The notes under the pieces are model-generated. The model was given only the letters and a program-made list of their open reading frames with translations, was not told where the DNA came from and did no database searches. Below, piece by piece: positions 15,617 to 25,000 of a stretch of DNA of 64,000 nucleotides. The stretch is from the NCBI RefSeq assembly GCF_018449725.1, contig NZ_JAAVVC010000018.1:79926-143925 (forward strand), given 5' to 3'. The translations under genes and the position numbers were made by a program. Each line of letters begins with the position of its first letter. Within the stretch, counting starts at the first letter, position 1. This DNA is from Pseudomonas sp. dw_612. Lineage in GTDB: Bacteria; Pseudomonadota; Gammaproteobacteria; Pseudomonadales; Pseudomonadaceae.

Positions 15617-15677
15617 GTCTTATCCTTAAAACGAGTTTCATTTTGAATAGTTGTGTGGCCATTCAAGGGATCTTATA

Positions 15678-15734
15678 GAACGACAGGATGGCCTGGGCAG
15701 CACCTTTATCGTGACATTGCCGCTGGTGGTTTGA
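15678..15734 (+). pseudogene. Scar of a sensor histidine kinase C-terminus
   Basis: Eighteen codons in one frame read ERQDGLGSTFIVTLPLVV and then TGA. The G-x-GSTF-x-V-x-LPL pattern is the end of the HATPase domain (G2 box and last strand) of sensor histidine kinases. A stop codon (TAG, 15675-15677) lies directly upstream in frame, and no kinase precedes it; the flanking sequence belongs to the acetyltransferase promoter region. The simplest reading is the 3' remnant of a deleted kinase gene. Chance similarity over 18 residues cannot be excluded. Confidence 0.45.
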
Positions 15735-15789
15735 GTTTTTCCGCTGGCCACGCAATGCTTGCGCATCGACCCCGTGACCCGGAGCGCCC

Positions 15790-16377
15790 ATGCCGCTGCT
15801 GACCCTGCCCTGTAAACGCCTGACATTGGCCGTACTCGCCCCAGAAGAGGCGGCGCTGGAAAGCGACTTCTATCAGCGCAACCAGCGGCACCTGGCCCGC
15901 TGGTCACCGATTCGCCCTGCCGACTACCACAGCCCTGAACGCATCCGCCCGCGTCTCGAAATTCAAGCAAGCGCTTTTAGCGCCGGTCTGGCGGTGCACT
16001 TCGCGCTGCTCGCCCCGGACAATGGCCGGATGATCGGCGCGTGCAACTTCAGCGGCATCACCCGCGGGGCGTTCCAGGCCTGTTATCTCGGTTACCACAT
16101 CGACGAAGCCCATCAAGGCCAAGGCTTGATGCAGGAAGCACTGGAAGCGGGCATCGGCTACATGTTCGACGAGCAGAAACTGCACCGGATCATGGCCAAT
16201 TACATTCCCGGCAATGAACGCAGCGCGCGGCTGCTGGAACGCCTGGGATTTGAACGTGAAGGCTACGCCAAGGCCTACCTGAGCATCGCCGGGCGCTGGC
16301 AGGATCATGTGCTGACGGCATTGATCAATGATCGCTTTGAAACACCGGAACAGCGCTGGTCCAGACCGCTCGCGTAA
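15790..16377 (+). CDS. GNAT-family N-acetyltransferase (RimJ-like)
   Basis: 195 residues, close to the length of RimJ (194 in E. coli). Family stretches are the substrate-side RLTLAVLAPEEAAL and YQRNQRHLARWSP, the core MIGACNFSGITRG, the acetyl-CoA loop YHIDEAHQGQGLMQEALEAG and the end ANYIPGNERSARLLERLGF followed by EREGYAKAYL. RimJ acetylates the N-terminal alanine of ribosomal protein S5, and this is a plausible ortholog. It is followed closely by the glycosyltransferase gene, but no functional link is evident. Confidence 0.88.
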   Translation: MPLLTLPCKRLTLAVLAPEEAALESDFYQRNQRHLARWSPIRPADYHSPERIRPRLEIQASAFSAGLAVHFALLAPDNGRMIGACNFSGITRGAFQACYLGYHIDEAHQGQGLMQEALEAGIGYMFDEQKLHRIMANYIPGNERSARLLERLGFEREGYAKAYLSIAGRWQDHVLTALINDRFETPEQRWSRPLA

Positions 16378-16461
16378 TACTTCGTGTGCCGTTCACAATT
16401 TGTTAAGTATTCACCCCGTATGCTCGGGCTTCCCGTTCCCTTGTCCGGTAGCCAGAAGCCT

Positions 16462-17901
16462 ATGTCCCGTGCCGCCCCTTCACTGTTTCTGCTTGCCGCG
16501 CTGCTGTTTTTCTTCGCCTTGGGCAATCATCAATTGCAAGGTTCCACCGAAGCCCGGGTCGCCGGGATCGCCATGGAAATGCACCTGGATGACGACTGGG
16601 TGACACCGCGTCTGTTCGGCGAACCCTTTCTGGAGAAACCGCCCCTGAGCCTGTGGATTGATGCTGGGGCGATCCGCGCATTTGGCGGGATACCGTGGGC
16701 GGTGCGGTTGGCGTCGGCCTTTGCCGGGTTGTTCAGTGTGATGGTGTTGTACGGGATGTTGCGGCGGTTCGGCCGGCCCAAGGCCATTGCCTGGACTGCC
16801 GGGATCTTGCTGGCAACCATGGCCAGTTACTGGAGCAATGTGCGCGGCGTCGGAGAAGACGCCTTGCTCGCCCTCGGCGTGACCATGGCACTGTTGGCCT
16901 TTTTTCAGGGGCAACGGCATTCCACGGTCGGCAACGGCTTGCTGTTCGTCGTCGGGATTGCCATCGCGACCCTGAGCAAAGGTGTGTTGGGCCTGGCCAT
17001 GCCAGGCGTGGTGATCTTCGCGTTTCTGTTGGCCGAGAGCCTGATGGACAAACGCCTGAACATCGCCGACTGGCTGCGTCCAGGCCTGCTGACGCTGGTG
17101 GGGCTGATCCCGCTGCTGATCTGGCTCGTCGTGCTGTATCAACGCGGCGGAGCGCATGCCGTGGGCGAAGTCCTGCTGACCAACAGCGTTGGTCGTTTCA
17201 GCGGTTCCTTCGTCGAAGCCGGGCATTACGAGCCGTTCTACTACTACCTGGCCAAACTGCCGGAAGCCTTCCTGCCCTGGAACATTCTGGTGTACCTGGG
17301 GTTGTGGCACTTTCGCAAAAGCCTCATGGCCAATCGTTACTTGCTGTTTTTCAGCCTGTGGATTCTCGCGCAGTTCGTCATGCTGACCCTGGCATCGAGC
17401 AAGCGCACGGTGTACCTGATGTCGATGACGCCGGCCGCGGCAGTGATTGCGGCGGAGTATGCGAGCGTTCTGTTCCAGAGGCTGAAGGCCCGTGAAGGTG
17501 CCCCGAGCCTGATCGGCCATATCGCCCGGCACCGACAAGGTTTGGCCGCCGGGTTGCTCACGGTTGTGATCGCCAGCTACCTGGCCGCCGCGCAATGGGC
17601 TATGCCCCGGGCCGACATCAAGCTGTCCTTCCTGCCGCTGACCGAGCAGATTCAGACGCTGCAGGCCAATGGGCAACAGGTCGCGCTGTTTCAGGCCAAT
17701 GAACGGGTCGGCGGTGCCAGCGTGTTCTACACCCAGCGCATATTGAAGGGGCTGGACACCGAGGCGCAGTTGCATGCGTTTTTGCGGGCCTCGCCGACCA
17801 ATGTGGCGGTCATGCTTGGCGACAGCGAACCGGCGGCGCCCTTGAAGGTGCTCAAGACCATGATGGTGGGGCGGCAGGCGTATTACTTCGTGGGGGAGTG
17901 A
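16462..17901 (+). CDS. GT39/ArnT-like membrane glycosyltransferase
   Basis: 479 residues with about ten or more hydrophobic helices. The N-terminal luminal loop carries GSTEARVAGIAMEMHLDDDW followed by VTPRLFGEPFLEKPPLSLW. This EAR and EKPPL pattern is diagnostic of the ArnT/PMT (GT39) fold, where the acidic residue acts in transfer from a polyprenyl-phosphate sugar. ArnT itself adds aminoarabinose to lipid A; this protein is shorter than ArnT (about 550) and has no arn neighbours, so the sugar is unknown. The ATG at 16462 is chosen because the hydrophobic leader begins there. The neighbouring PAP2 and histidine phosphatases suggest an LPS-related role. Confidence 0.88.
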   Translation: MSRAAPSLFLLAALLFFFALGNHQLQGSTEARVAGIAMEMHLDDDWVTPRLFGEPFLEKPPLSLWIDAGAIRAFGGIPWAVRLASAFAGLFSVMVLYGMLRRFGRPKAIAWTAGILLATMASYWSNVRGVGEDALLALGVTMALLAFFQGQRHSTVGNGLLFVVGIAIATLSKGVLGLAMPGVVIFAFLLAESLMDKRLNIADWLRPGLLTLVGLIPLLIWLVVLYQRGGAHAVGEVLLTNSVGRFSGSFVEAGHYEPFYYYLAKLPEAFLPWNILVYLGLWHFRKSLMANRYLLFFSLWILAQFVMLTLASSKRTVYLMSMTPAAAVIAAEYASVLFQRLKAREGAPSLIGHIARHRQGLAAGLLTVVIASYLAAAQWAMPRADIKLSFLPLTEQIQTLQANGQQVALFQANERVGGASVFYTQRILKGLDTEAQLHAFLRASPTNVAVMLGDSEPAAPLKVLKTMMVGRQAYYFVGE

Positions 17902-17940
17902 GGACGTGCGGCGTTGATCCGTTACACCGCGTTATCGTTC

Positions 17941-18015
17941 TTCGCGGGCAAGCCCGCTCCCACATTGATTGTGTGAACACCACATTTCCCCTGTGGGAGC
18001 GGGCTTGCTCGCGAA
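17941..18015. repeat. REP doublet, copy 2
   Basis: TTCGCGGGCAAGCCCGCTCC and the inverse arm GGAGCGGGCTTGCTCGCGAA flank about 25 bases of spacer. The left arm has one change (GCGGGC for GCGAGC) relative to the other copies. It lies between the convergent glycosyltransferase and PAP2 genes. Confidence 0.9.
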
Positions 18016-18054
18016 GGCAATCTCCCAGCCGCCACAAGCCCCAAACCAGACAAC

Positions 18055-18093
18055 AAAAAACCCGCCACCCTCAATCAGAGGCTGGCGGGTTTT
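18055..18093 (-). terminator. Intrinsic terminator of the PAP2 gene
   Basis: CCCGCCA (18061-18067) and TGGCGGG (18083-18089) form a seven-pair stem, with an A-run on the left and TTTT on the right. On the minus strand it ends in a run of six T residues, 18 bases after the PAP2 stop. It could also terminate plus-strand transcripts. Confidence 0.8.
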
Positions 18094-18110
18094 GTCATTC
18101 AGGACAGTAC

Positions 18111-18944
18111 TCAGACGACAGTCTGTGGCTCAACCATCCGACCAATCCGCTCATGCCGCTGCAACACCGGCACCTCCAACCGCGCCCGCCCGTAAAACGC
18201 CAGCGCCGTCAGCAAACACGCCAGCCAGACGAAGATCCCGGCCCAGAACGTGTGGGACATGTAGTGCCAACCCTGCAGAACCCGCGTCGTGCCATAAATA
18301 AAACCAAGCAACAACGCCCCCCACATCACGGCTTTGGAAAAGCGCCAGCGATAACGGCGTGCCACGAAGTACAACGCAAGCATGGTGAAACCGCCCGAGG
18401 CATGCCCACCCGGCCAGCAGCGACCGGCGCCGGCTTCCTTGAACAACTGGAAGTTGTTGTACCACTCCATATGGGCCATTTTCCCGCCATAGAGGGTCGT
18501 TTCAATCGGGCAATAGACGCTGGTGTGGGACTTGAGGAAATGGATCACACCGGTGCAAATGGCAAACGCAACCACCACAAACAGAAAATCCCGCTGATGG
18601 TCGTTGGCAAACCGCAGCACCGGCGCCGCTTTAGTGCGCTCCAGAAAACCACCGAGCCGCGGGTGTTTTGGCGGGTTGATCAGCGGCCAGACAAACGACA
18701 GCATCGCGCCGATCACGGCGATTTCACCGGTCCAGTTCGGAATGATCCGCGCCCACTTGTGGGTGAGTTTTTCAAAGAAGTGGACCTGGTCCAGCGGGAA
18801 GCTGTGGCTGACCGGATCAAACAGCAGATTGCTGAATGCGATGTCGATAGTGGTCATGTCGAACATCAGGAATACCGCCGCCGCGCAGGCCAGTGGAATA
18901 CCGAAGTTCACCCAGTAAAAGCGGTAAGCGGAAGCCGTCTGCAT
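18111..18944 (-). CDS. PAP2-superfamily membrane phosphatase
   Basis: 277 residues with about six transmembrane helices. The three phosphatase motifs are present in the variant form of lipid A-type phosphatases: LKSHTSVYCP near residue 138, WPGGHASGG near 180 (catalytic histidine), and RVLQGWHYMSHTFWAG near 225-235, with the second catalytic histidine. Relatives remove phosphate from lipid A, undecaprenyl diphosphate or phosphatidylglycerol phosphate on the periplasmic face. The gene follows a histidine phosphatase on the same strand, with 37 bases between them. Together with the adjacent ArnT-like gene this points to envelope lipid modification, though the substrate is inferred only. Confidence 0.88.
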   Translation of the reverse strand: MQTASAYRFYWVNFGIPLACAAAVFLMFDMTTIDIAFSNLLFDPVSHSFPLDQVHFFEKLTHKWARIIPNWTGEIAVIGAMLSFVWPLINPPKHPRLGGFLERTKAAPVLRFANDHQRDFLFVVVAFAICTGVIHFLKSHTSVYCPIETTLYGGKMAHMEWYNNFQLFKEAGAGRCWPGGHASGGFTMLALYFVARRYRWRFSKAVMWGALLLGFIYGTTRVLQGWHYMSHTFWAGIFVWLACLLTALAFYGRARLEVPVLQRHERIGRMVEPQTVV

Positions 18945-18981
18945 TGTCAGTCCTGAACCAAAGAAATTTGAGCCAAAGAAA

Positions 18982-19674
18982 TTATCGGGTGGTCACCGAG
19001 CGCCAGTCAGAGGCTTCGATGTAACCGAGCATGGAAGGCGCTTGCGGGGTTTCGGTGGACACGAACAGCGAGGCGCCATAGCCGAGAGTGTCTGTCGAAA
19101 CGTTCATGCTTTTTTCCAGCTCCGTCATGCACTCGCTGTGGGTCACCAGAATCAGATTCCTGCCCGGCACTTTGTGCGCCAAAGCGTCGCGCAGCATGCT
19201 GCCCTTGCAACTGATCAACCAGTCTTCGCCCACACCCACCGAATTGAACATGTAGCCGGCGGTCTGTGCCGTGCGCATCACCGGGCTGTTGTAGATGTCG
19301 GCCTTGGCCAGGCCCAGGTGTTCGAAGTGGGAACCGACGGCCACCGCGACGCCACGGGAGCGATCGGTGATGCCGTCGTTGCCGCTCAGGCAGGCAGCCT
19401 TGGAGTGATCACAACGCTCGACGTGGCGCACCAGCACAATCACGTCGCCCTTGGCCCAGCCCGACATCAACGCCCTGGCGCCGGCCACATTGCCATGGGC
19501 CAAATCCGGCACGGCGGCGGGCGCCAGCAGCCAGAAGGTCAGTGGAATGACCAACAGCGTCGAGGCGAGCACGACCAATGCGTTGCGATAACGGGCGAAA
19601 CGGCTCAGATCAATCGAGCGTTTTATCCCGAACAGACTCAGTCTCAATTCCACAAAAAGCCGCCCCGCCGGCAT
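18982..19674 (-). CDS. Membrane-anchored histidine phosphatase
   Basis: About 230 residues from ATG 19674; the frame is open further upstream to 19767, so the start is uncertain. A hydrophobic segment (NALVVLASTLLVIPLTFWLL) near residue 30 acts as an anchor or uncleaved signal, placing the enzyme domain in the periplasm. Phosphoglycerate-mutase-like signatures are LVRHVERCDHS near residue 82 (phospho-histidine) and LVTHSECM (second histidine). Ais-type LPS heptose phosphatases are periplasmic members of the same superfamily. Position next to the PAP2 and ArnT-like genes suggests a related envelope role. Confidence 0.8.
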   Translation of the reverse strand: MPAGRLFVELRLSLFGIKRSIDLSRFARYRNALVVLASTLLVIPLTFWLLAPAAVPDLAHGNVAGARALMSGWAKGDVIVLVRHVERCDHSKAACLSGNDGITDRSRGVAVAVGSHFEHLGLAKADIYNSPVMRTAQTAGYMFNSVGVGEDWLISCKGSMLRDALAHKVPGRNLILVTHSECMTELEKSMNVSTDTLGYGASLFVSTETPQAPSMLGYIEASDWRSVTTR

Positions 19675-19916
19675 GTCGCACCTGTCATTAGATGCCGCGA
19701 GGGTAGAGAGGCGGGCGTCGCCAGCAGGTGAAACCCATGTGAAAAAAAGCTTAAGACTGTGCCACAAACCTTGTTACAGGATCCGTCCGACAAAAAACTT
19801 TCAGCTCTCGGGATCGCTGCCGATACAGGTCTGCAACACACCTTGCTGGCACCTAAAAACAACAATCTTCCAGCCAACTGAAGATAAAGAAACACAACGT
19901 TCCTGGAGGAATTGTG

Positions 19917-21836
19917 ATGAATAGCTGGTTCGGTAATATCAGCGTGAACCTGAAACTGGGCCTGGGATTCGGCCTGGTCCTGGCACTGACCTGCGTCCTG
20001 GCCCTGACCGGCTGGACGAGCCTGGGCGGGTTGATTGACCGCAGCAACTGGATGAGCGATATCACCCAGCTCAACGCCGGCCTGACCAAGCTGCGCGTAG
20101 TTCGCCTGCAATACATGCTGACCAACGGCGACGAAACCGCCGCGCAAAACGTACAGACCACCCTCGACAGTTTTGTGGCTCAGCAAACCGCGTTGCTGGG
20201 CAGCTTCAAAAACCCTGAAAACGTCAAAATGCTCAAAGAGCAGGCCGCGACCATCGCCGCTTATCAGACGTCCCTGAACAAAATGCGCAGCGCCTACCGC
20301 ACCGGTAACAGCGCCCGCGACGCCATGGGTGCGAACGCCGAGATCGCCAGCACGCTGATCAACACGATCAACACCCGCGTGCAGGAAATGCCCCTGAGCG
20401 ACCAGCGTTTCGAACAATTCCAGGCCATCACCGCGGCCAAGGAAGCGTTCATGCTCGCGCGCTACGAAGTGCGCGGCTACACCGCCAGCACCAACGCCGA
20501 GACCGAGCAAAAAGCCATCGGCCAACTGGACGCGGCCATCGCCAGCCTGAAGCCGCTGAACGTGCATTTTGCCGATACCCAGCAAGACGCCCTGCGTCAG
20601 CTGGACACCGCGCTGACCAACTATCGCAGCGCCTTGATGGCTTACAAAACCGCCAGCACCGAGGCCGTGCAGGCGCGTAAGGAAATGACCGATCAGGGCA
20701 ACGCCATCGTCGACCTGAGCGACAAGCTGTATCAATTCCAGATCGACCGTCGTGATATCGAAAGCGCCCAGGCCCGCACCATGCAGCTGATCAGCACCTT
20801 GCTGGCGTTGCTGGTGGGCGTGATTGCCGCCGTGGTCATCACCCGTCAGATCACCGGCCCGCTGCGCGACACCATGACCGTGGTCGAACGCATCGCCAGC
20901 GGCGACCTGACCCAGGACGTCAAAGTCACCCGCCGCGACGAACTCGGTGTGTTGCAGCAAGGTATCGGCCGCATGGGCGTGACCCTGCGCGACTTGATCA
21001 GCGGCATCCGCGATGGCGTCACCCAGATTGCCAGCGCCGCCGAAGAGTTGTCGGCCGTGACCGAACAGACCAGCGCCGGGGTCAACAGCCAGAAGATCGA
21101 AACCGATCAGGTGGCCACCGCGATGCACGAGATGACCGCCACCGTGCAGGAAGTCGCGCGCAATGCCGAAGAAGCCTCCCAGGCTGCCGCCGCCGCTGAC
21201 GGCGAAGCCCGCGAAGGCGACAAGGTCGTGAACGAAGCCATCGCCCAGATCGAACGCCTGGCCACCGAAGTGGCGCGTTCCACCGAAGCCATGAGCGTGC
21301 TGCAACAGGAAAGCGACAAGATCGGCAGCGTCATGGACGTGATCAAGGCTGTGGCCGAACAGACCAATCTGCTGGCGCTCAACGCCGCCATCGAAGCGGC
21401 CCGTGCCGGTGAGGCCGGTCGTGGTTTTGCCGTGGTGGCCGACGAAGTCCGTGGCCTGGCCCAGCGCACGCAGAAATCCACCGAAGAAATCGAAGGCCTG
21501 GTGGCCGGTCTGCAGAACGGCACGCAACAAGTGTCGGCGGTGATGAACAACAGCCGCGCCCTGACCGACAGCAGCGTCGCGCTGACCCGCAAGGCGGGCG
21601 TGTCGCTGGAAAACATCACCCGCACGGTGTCCAATATCCAGTCGATGAACCAGCAGATCGCCGCTGCCGCCGAAGAGCAAAGCGCCGTGGCCGAAGAGAT
21701 CAGCCGCAGCATCATCAACGTGCGCGACGTCTCCGAACAAACCGCCGCCGCCAGCGACGAAACCGCTAAATCCAGTGTTGAACTGGCGCGGTTGGGTGGT
21801 CAGTTGCAGCAGATGGTCAGTCACTTCCGCGTGTAA
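19917..21836 (+). CDS. Methyl-accepting chemotaxis protein with HBM sensor (McpS-like)
   Basis: 639 residues. Transmembrane helix 1 is at about residues 12-32, followed by a long all-helical periplasmic sensor of about 250 residues (33-285). This is the size of the helical bimodular (HBM) domain of P. putida McpS, which senses TCA-cycle acids; short 4HB sensors have about 150. Helix 2 (ISTLLALLVGVIAAVVI) leads into HAMP, and the cytoplasmic signalling tip carries AEQTNLLALNAAIEAARAGE near residue 481. A good site GGAGGA lies six bases before ATG 19917, so a GTG one codon earlier is not used. Ligand assignment is by domain size and resemblance only. Confidence 0.9.
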   Translation: MNSWFGNISVNLKLGLGFGLVLALTCVLALTGWTSLGGLIDRSNWMSDITQLNAGLTKLRVVRLQYMLTNGDETAAQNVQTTLDSFVAQQTALLGSFKNPENVKMLKEQAATIAAYQTSLNKMRSAYRTGNSARDAMGANAEIASTLINTINTRVQEMPLSDQRFEQFQAITAAKEAFMLARYEVRGYTASTNAETEQKAIGQLDAAIASLKPLNVHFADTQQDALRQLDTALTNYRSALMAYKTASTEAVQARKEMTDQGNAIVDLSDKLYQFQIDRRDIESAQARTMQLISTLLALLVGVIAAVVITRQITGPLRDTMTVVERIASGDLTQDVKVTRRDELGVLQQGIGRMGVTLRDLISGIRDGVTQIASAAEELSAVTEQTSAGVNSQKIETDQVATAMHEMTATVQEVARNAEEASQAAAAADGEAREGDKVVNEAIAQIERLATEVARSTEAMSVLQQESDKIGSVMDVIKAVAEQTNLLALNAAIEAARAGEAGRGFAVVADEVRGLAQRTQKSTEEIEGLVAGLQNGTQQVSAVMNNSRALTDSSVALTRKAGVSLENITRTVSNIQSMNQQIAAAAEEQSAVAEEISRSIINVRDVSEQTAAASDETAKSSVELARLGGQLQQMVSHFRV

Positions 21837-21842
21837 CCAGGG

Positions 21843-21878
21843 CTTGGCGCGCCCCCCGTCAGCCATGCGCTGGCGGGG
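21843..21878 (+). terminator. Possible hairpin after the chemoreceptor gene
   Basis: CGCCCCCCGTCAGC and the nearby GCTGGCGGGG arm can pair around CATGC, giving a GC-rich stem just after the stop. There is no T-run, so it is a weak terminator candidate. The remaining gap to 22043 holds no other recognisable element apart from the ribosome site of the next gene. Confidence 0.4.
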
Positions 21879-22043
21879 AAGCGGGTCGTCCACAATGTGA
21901 TATTCGTATCCTACAGCCCGATCCGATTCGCCCTATGCCATATGGCGATATTTCCAGGACTCCACAGCTTGAAGAGCTGACGGCGCACACTGCACTCACT
22001 CCGTAATATCGATCGCTCCCCACTTCAAAGGAGTCACTTCGGT

Positions 22044-25000
22044 ATGGACGACTATCCATTACTTCAGGCACTGATCAAGACCCATAGTCCTGATAAAGAC
22101 GATAAGCTGGAAAAATTCTTCAAGAGGACCCTGGAAGTCACGTCAGTATTCGATATCCTGCGGTTTACCAAGGCCACGCTCCAGGCCAAGCTCCAGTCTG
22201 CCCCCCATCCCATCGACGTGGACAAGCTCTACGACGGCGCCCAATGTTTTGCTGCGCAGATCAGCCATCTGTATCGGGAACAGCAACTTTCTTCGGGCAA
22301 AGAACAGCATCATTGGCACCCTCCAGGCATTCGTGCCGTAGAGAAAGAAGGTCCCACTTACGCCAACCTGTTCCAGGAGAACTGGGACGAATTCTGTAAA
22401 ACCGATTCGATCGCCGCCATCGACTCACCTGTGGCTTACCTTCGAGCCCTGTACCTGTTTGCCGGGCAATTGGAAAGCAGCCTATCGACATCCAACGCTG
22501 AAACGGCCCACCGAATCCTGCTGAAAAAGCGCCGACCGGATCTGGCGAAGCTATCGATCGACCAGCACACCACCTTTACGCCACAGCCCATGCTCGGAAT
22601 CGTCAATGACATCCTGAACAACAATATTCAGGAGGCGCTGAAGAGCACCAGCGATCGTGGAAAGTCGACGCACGAGGTGCTAGCGAATCGACGTTTTCCC
22701 TTCGCACTTCCCTACGAGATTTTCCACCATCAGTGCCTGTTGGGCCTAAGCGGGGAAAAACCGGGATTGGGTGAATTGAATTATCTCATCAGTGCCCACC
22801 TCCCACTCACACAGACTGCCAGTAACCTCTATGGACAGGTATTAGTCGCCGCCCCTGGCGAAGCTCAACAACTGATGTCGGGCTTGGGCCCGCGGCAGCA
22901 GGCATTGCTGACAGAGCATACAAGAGCAGAGATTCGGCGCGACGCGGCCTATTGGAAAAATACCTATGGCACCACAGATCATGCCAGCCTGAGTAGCGTA
23001 TCCACTTTTCTGCAGCGCACAGAACTGACCGCTGAGCAACTCGAGGCCCTACTCTCCCAAGGCAAACACACGCCACGCCGATCCAGCAATCACACAATGG
23101 CCATTTACCGTGCAGCCCCGTATGGCGCCCGTTACGTGAACGGTCCCACTTCCATCGACGACACCCGCGCCACCAGCATGGCGTTGCCCCTCAACGGGGA
23201 GATCAAAAAAATCGCCCATATGACGGAGCAACGACTCGAGCGCCTGCATCGCATGATCCGCCTGCAACGCTGGCTGGACATTCCTTTTGCCGAGCTGGAC
23301 ACGCTGATCATCAGCGCTTTTGAGTCGCAAGTCCCCAGGAATACAGGCATGCGAATTGAAGCCGGTACCGTACGTGCCCTGGGTGTCTATCGTTATTTGA
23401 ATCGCCGATACTCGATCAGCGGCGAGGAATTTGCGGCGCTGCTTCATCAGGTCTCCCCCTACGTCATTGGTGGGGACTACTCGTTACTGGACCGGGTATT
23501 CAATCCCGCCCAACTGTTCGAAACACCACTTGTTCTCGATGGGCGGCCGTTCTCCTCGGACGATGCCGAGCCGGTCTCGCACACCATATTGCAGCACCTG
23601 AGCGCCTGCCTCGGCCTGCCCATGACCGAAGACTCACTGCTGCTGATCGTCAAGAACACGCAGCAATACGCCGGCCCTCTCAAGTGCGACACCGCCACCC
23701 TGTCCGCAATTTACCGCCAGGCACGTATCGCCCGAATGCTGGGAATCTCTATTGCTGACATGACAACACTGGCAACTTTGCTGGGTGGCGAGAGTATTGC
23801 CCGGTGCCTGGTCGGCTTGAAATCGGAGATTCGCACATTCCGTCTGGTGGCGCGCCGCAAGCAGGACTCAACCGAAAGTGTCGAAGTGGTCGCACGCTTT
23901 CGTCTTCCCCCCACAATCGATTCCGACATACCCCCCCAGCTCCTGCAGGGCTCCACACTGAAAATCACGACGTCATGGTTTGCCGCCAAGGACAGTATCA
24001 ATGAACTGCGCATCCACTTTCCCATGCCGGCCTCGTCCAACGCCAACGCCAACATCAGCATCAGCGTGATCCCGCCCGCGATCACGCATACGGCGCTGGA
24101 GGGGCTTCCGATATCAATAGAAAACGGTGAATTCGATGCACTGCTGGAACGTGATAATGCGTTCGTCACCTTGACAACGACGCGGTCCGACAACACTTCC
24201 AGCGACATCACCTACTTTGACGTCAGCCTGACACCGATAGCCGATGTACCCAATCTGCCTGATGTGCTGATGCAAATGGATTGGCTCACACGCTGGATCG
24301 ATGAATCGGTCTACGACATACCCAAGCTGCGACACCTTCTGGATCACACGGGCAGCGAGGATCACCCACAAGGGGATTTACAGCGTCACCTCAGCAAACT
24401 GAGCGCCGACAGCCTCCAGTGCGCGGTAACCCCGCGCGAGATAGCCGAGCTTTCGCTCCCCAACACCGTGGCTTGGCGCAGCCTCTTGGCCAAGGAACTG
24501 CTCGACGCAAAAGGCCTGGTAAAACACTTCGCGCCCGGCATCGAAAATGATGCCCCCGACAAACTGACGGCCGCACTGGACAAGGTCATCGACACGCTGT
24601 CGCTGGCCCCCGATGCCAGCAAGGATCTCAGGCTAAAAGTCGACTGCAAGAAAAAACTCAAGGACATGCTGCAGCTTGCCCATGATCGACAGCTGCACCT
24701 GGTCGAAAAGCTGCTGCAGGAAACGTCTCTCTTGCCCATGAACTGCACAAAGGGTGTGCTGTTATGGGCGAATGTTTCAGTTTATGAAATCCTGAGCAGT
24801 GCGCTGGACGGTGCCGATTCAACCAGACTCTTCCGAACGCTGCAGCCGGTTCTGCGCCACGCCGAAGCGGCCGTTCAACTTCAACTCAGCAACAGCGCCC
24901 TGCAAATGTTTCTGAGCCACCCCGAATGGCTACAAGAGCCCGGTACACGGTTGACACTAACCCTGAGCAGTTTGTACCTGCTGGATCGTTTCAATCATTG

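Noticed and set aside
16480..17775. Minus-strand open frame of 431 codons opposite the GT39 gene
   Set aside because: It is Gln/His/Gly-rich and without motifs, and the opposite strand encodes a membrane transferase with family motifs.
17898..18956. Plus-strand open frame of 352 codons over a REP doublet and the PAP2 gene
   Set aside because: It begins inside a REP sequence and runs antisense to the PAP2 gene, whose catalytic motifs are intact.
19644..21893. Minus-strand open frame of 749 codons opposite the chemoreceptor
   Set aside because: It is His/Gly/Gln-rich and repetitive, has no family signature, and lies opposite a clear chemoreceptor with a good ribosome site. It is a by-product of GC-rich codon usage.
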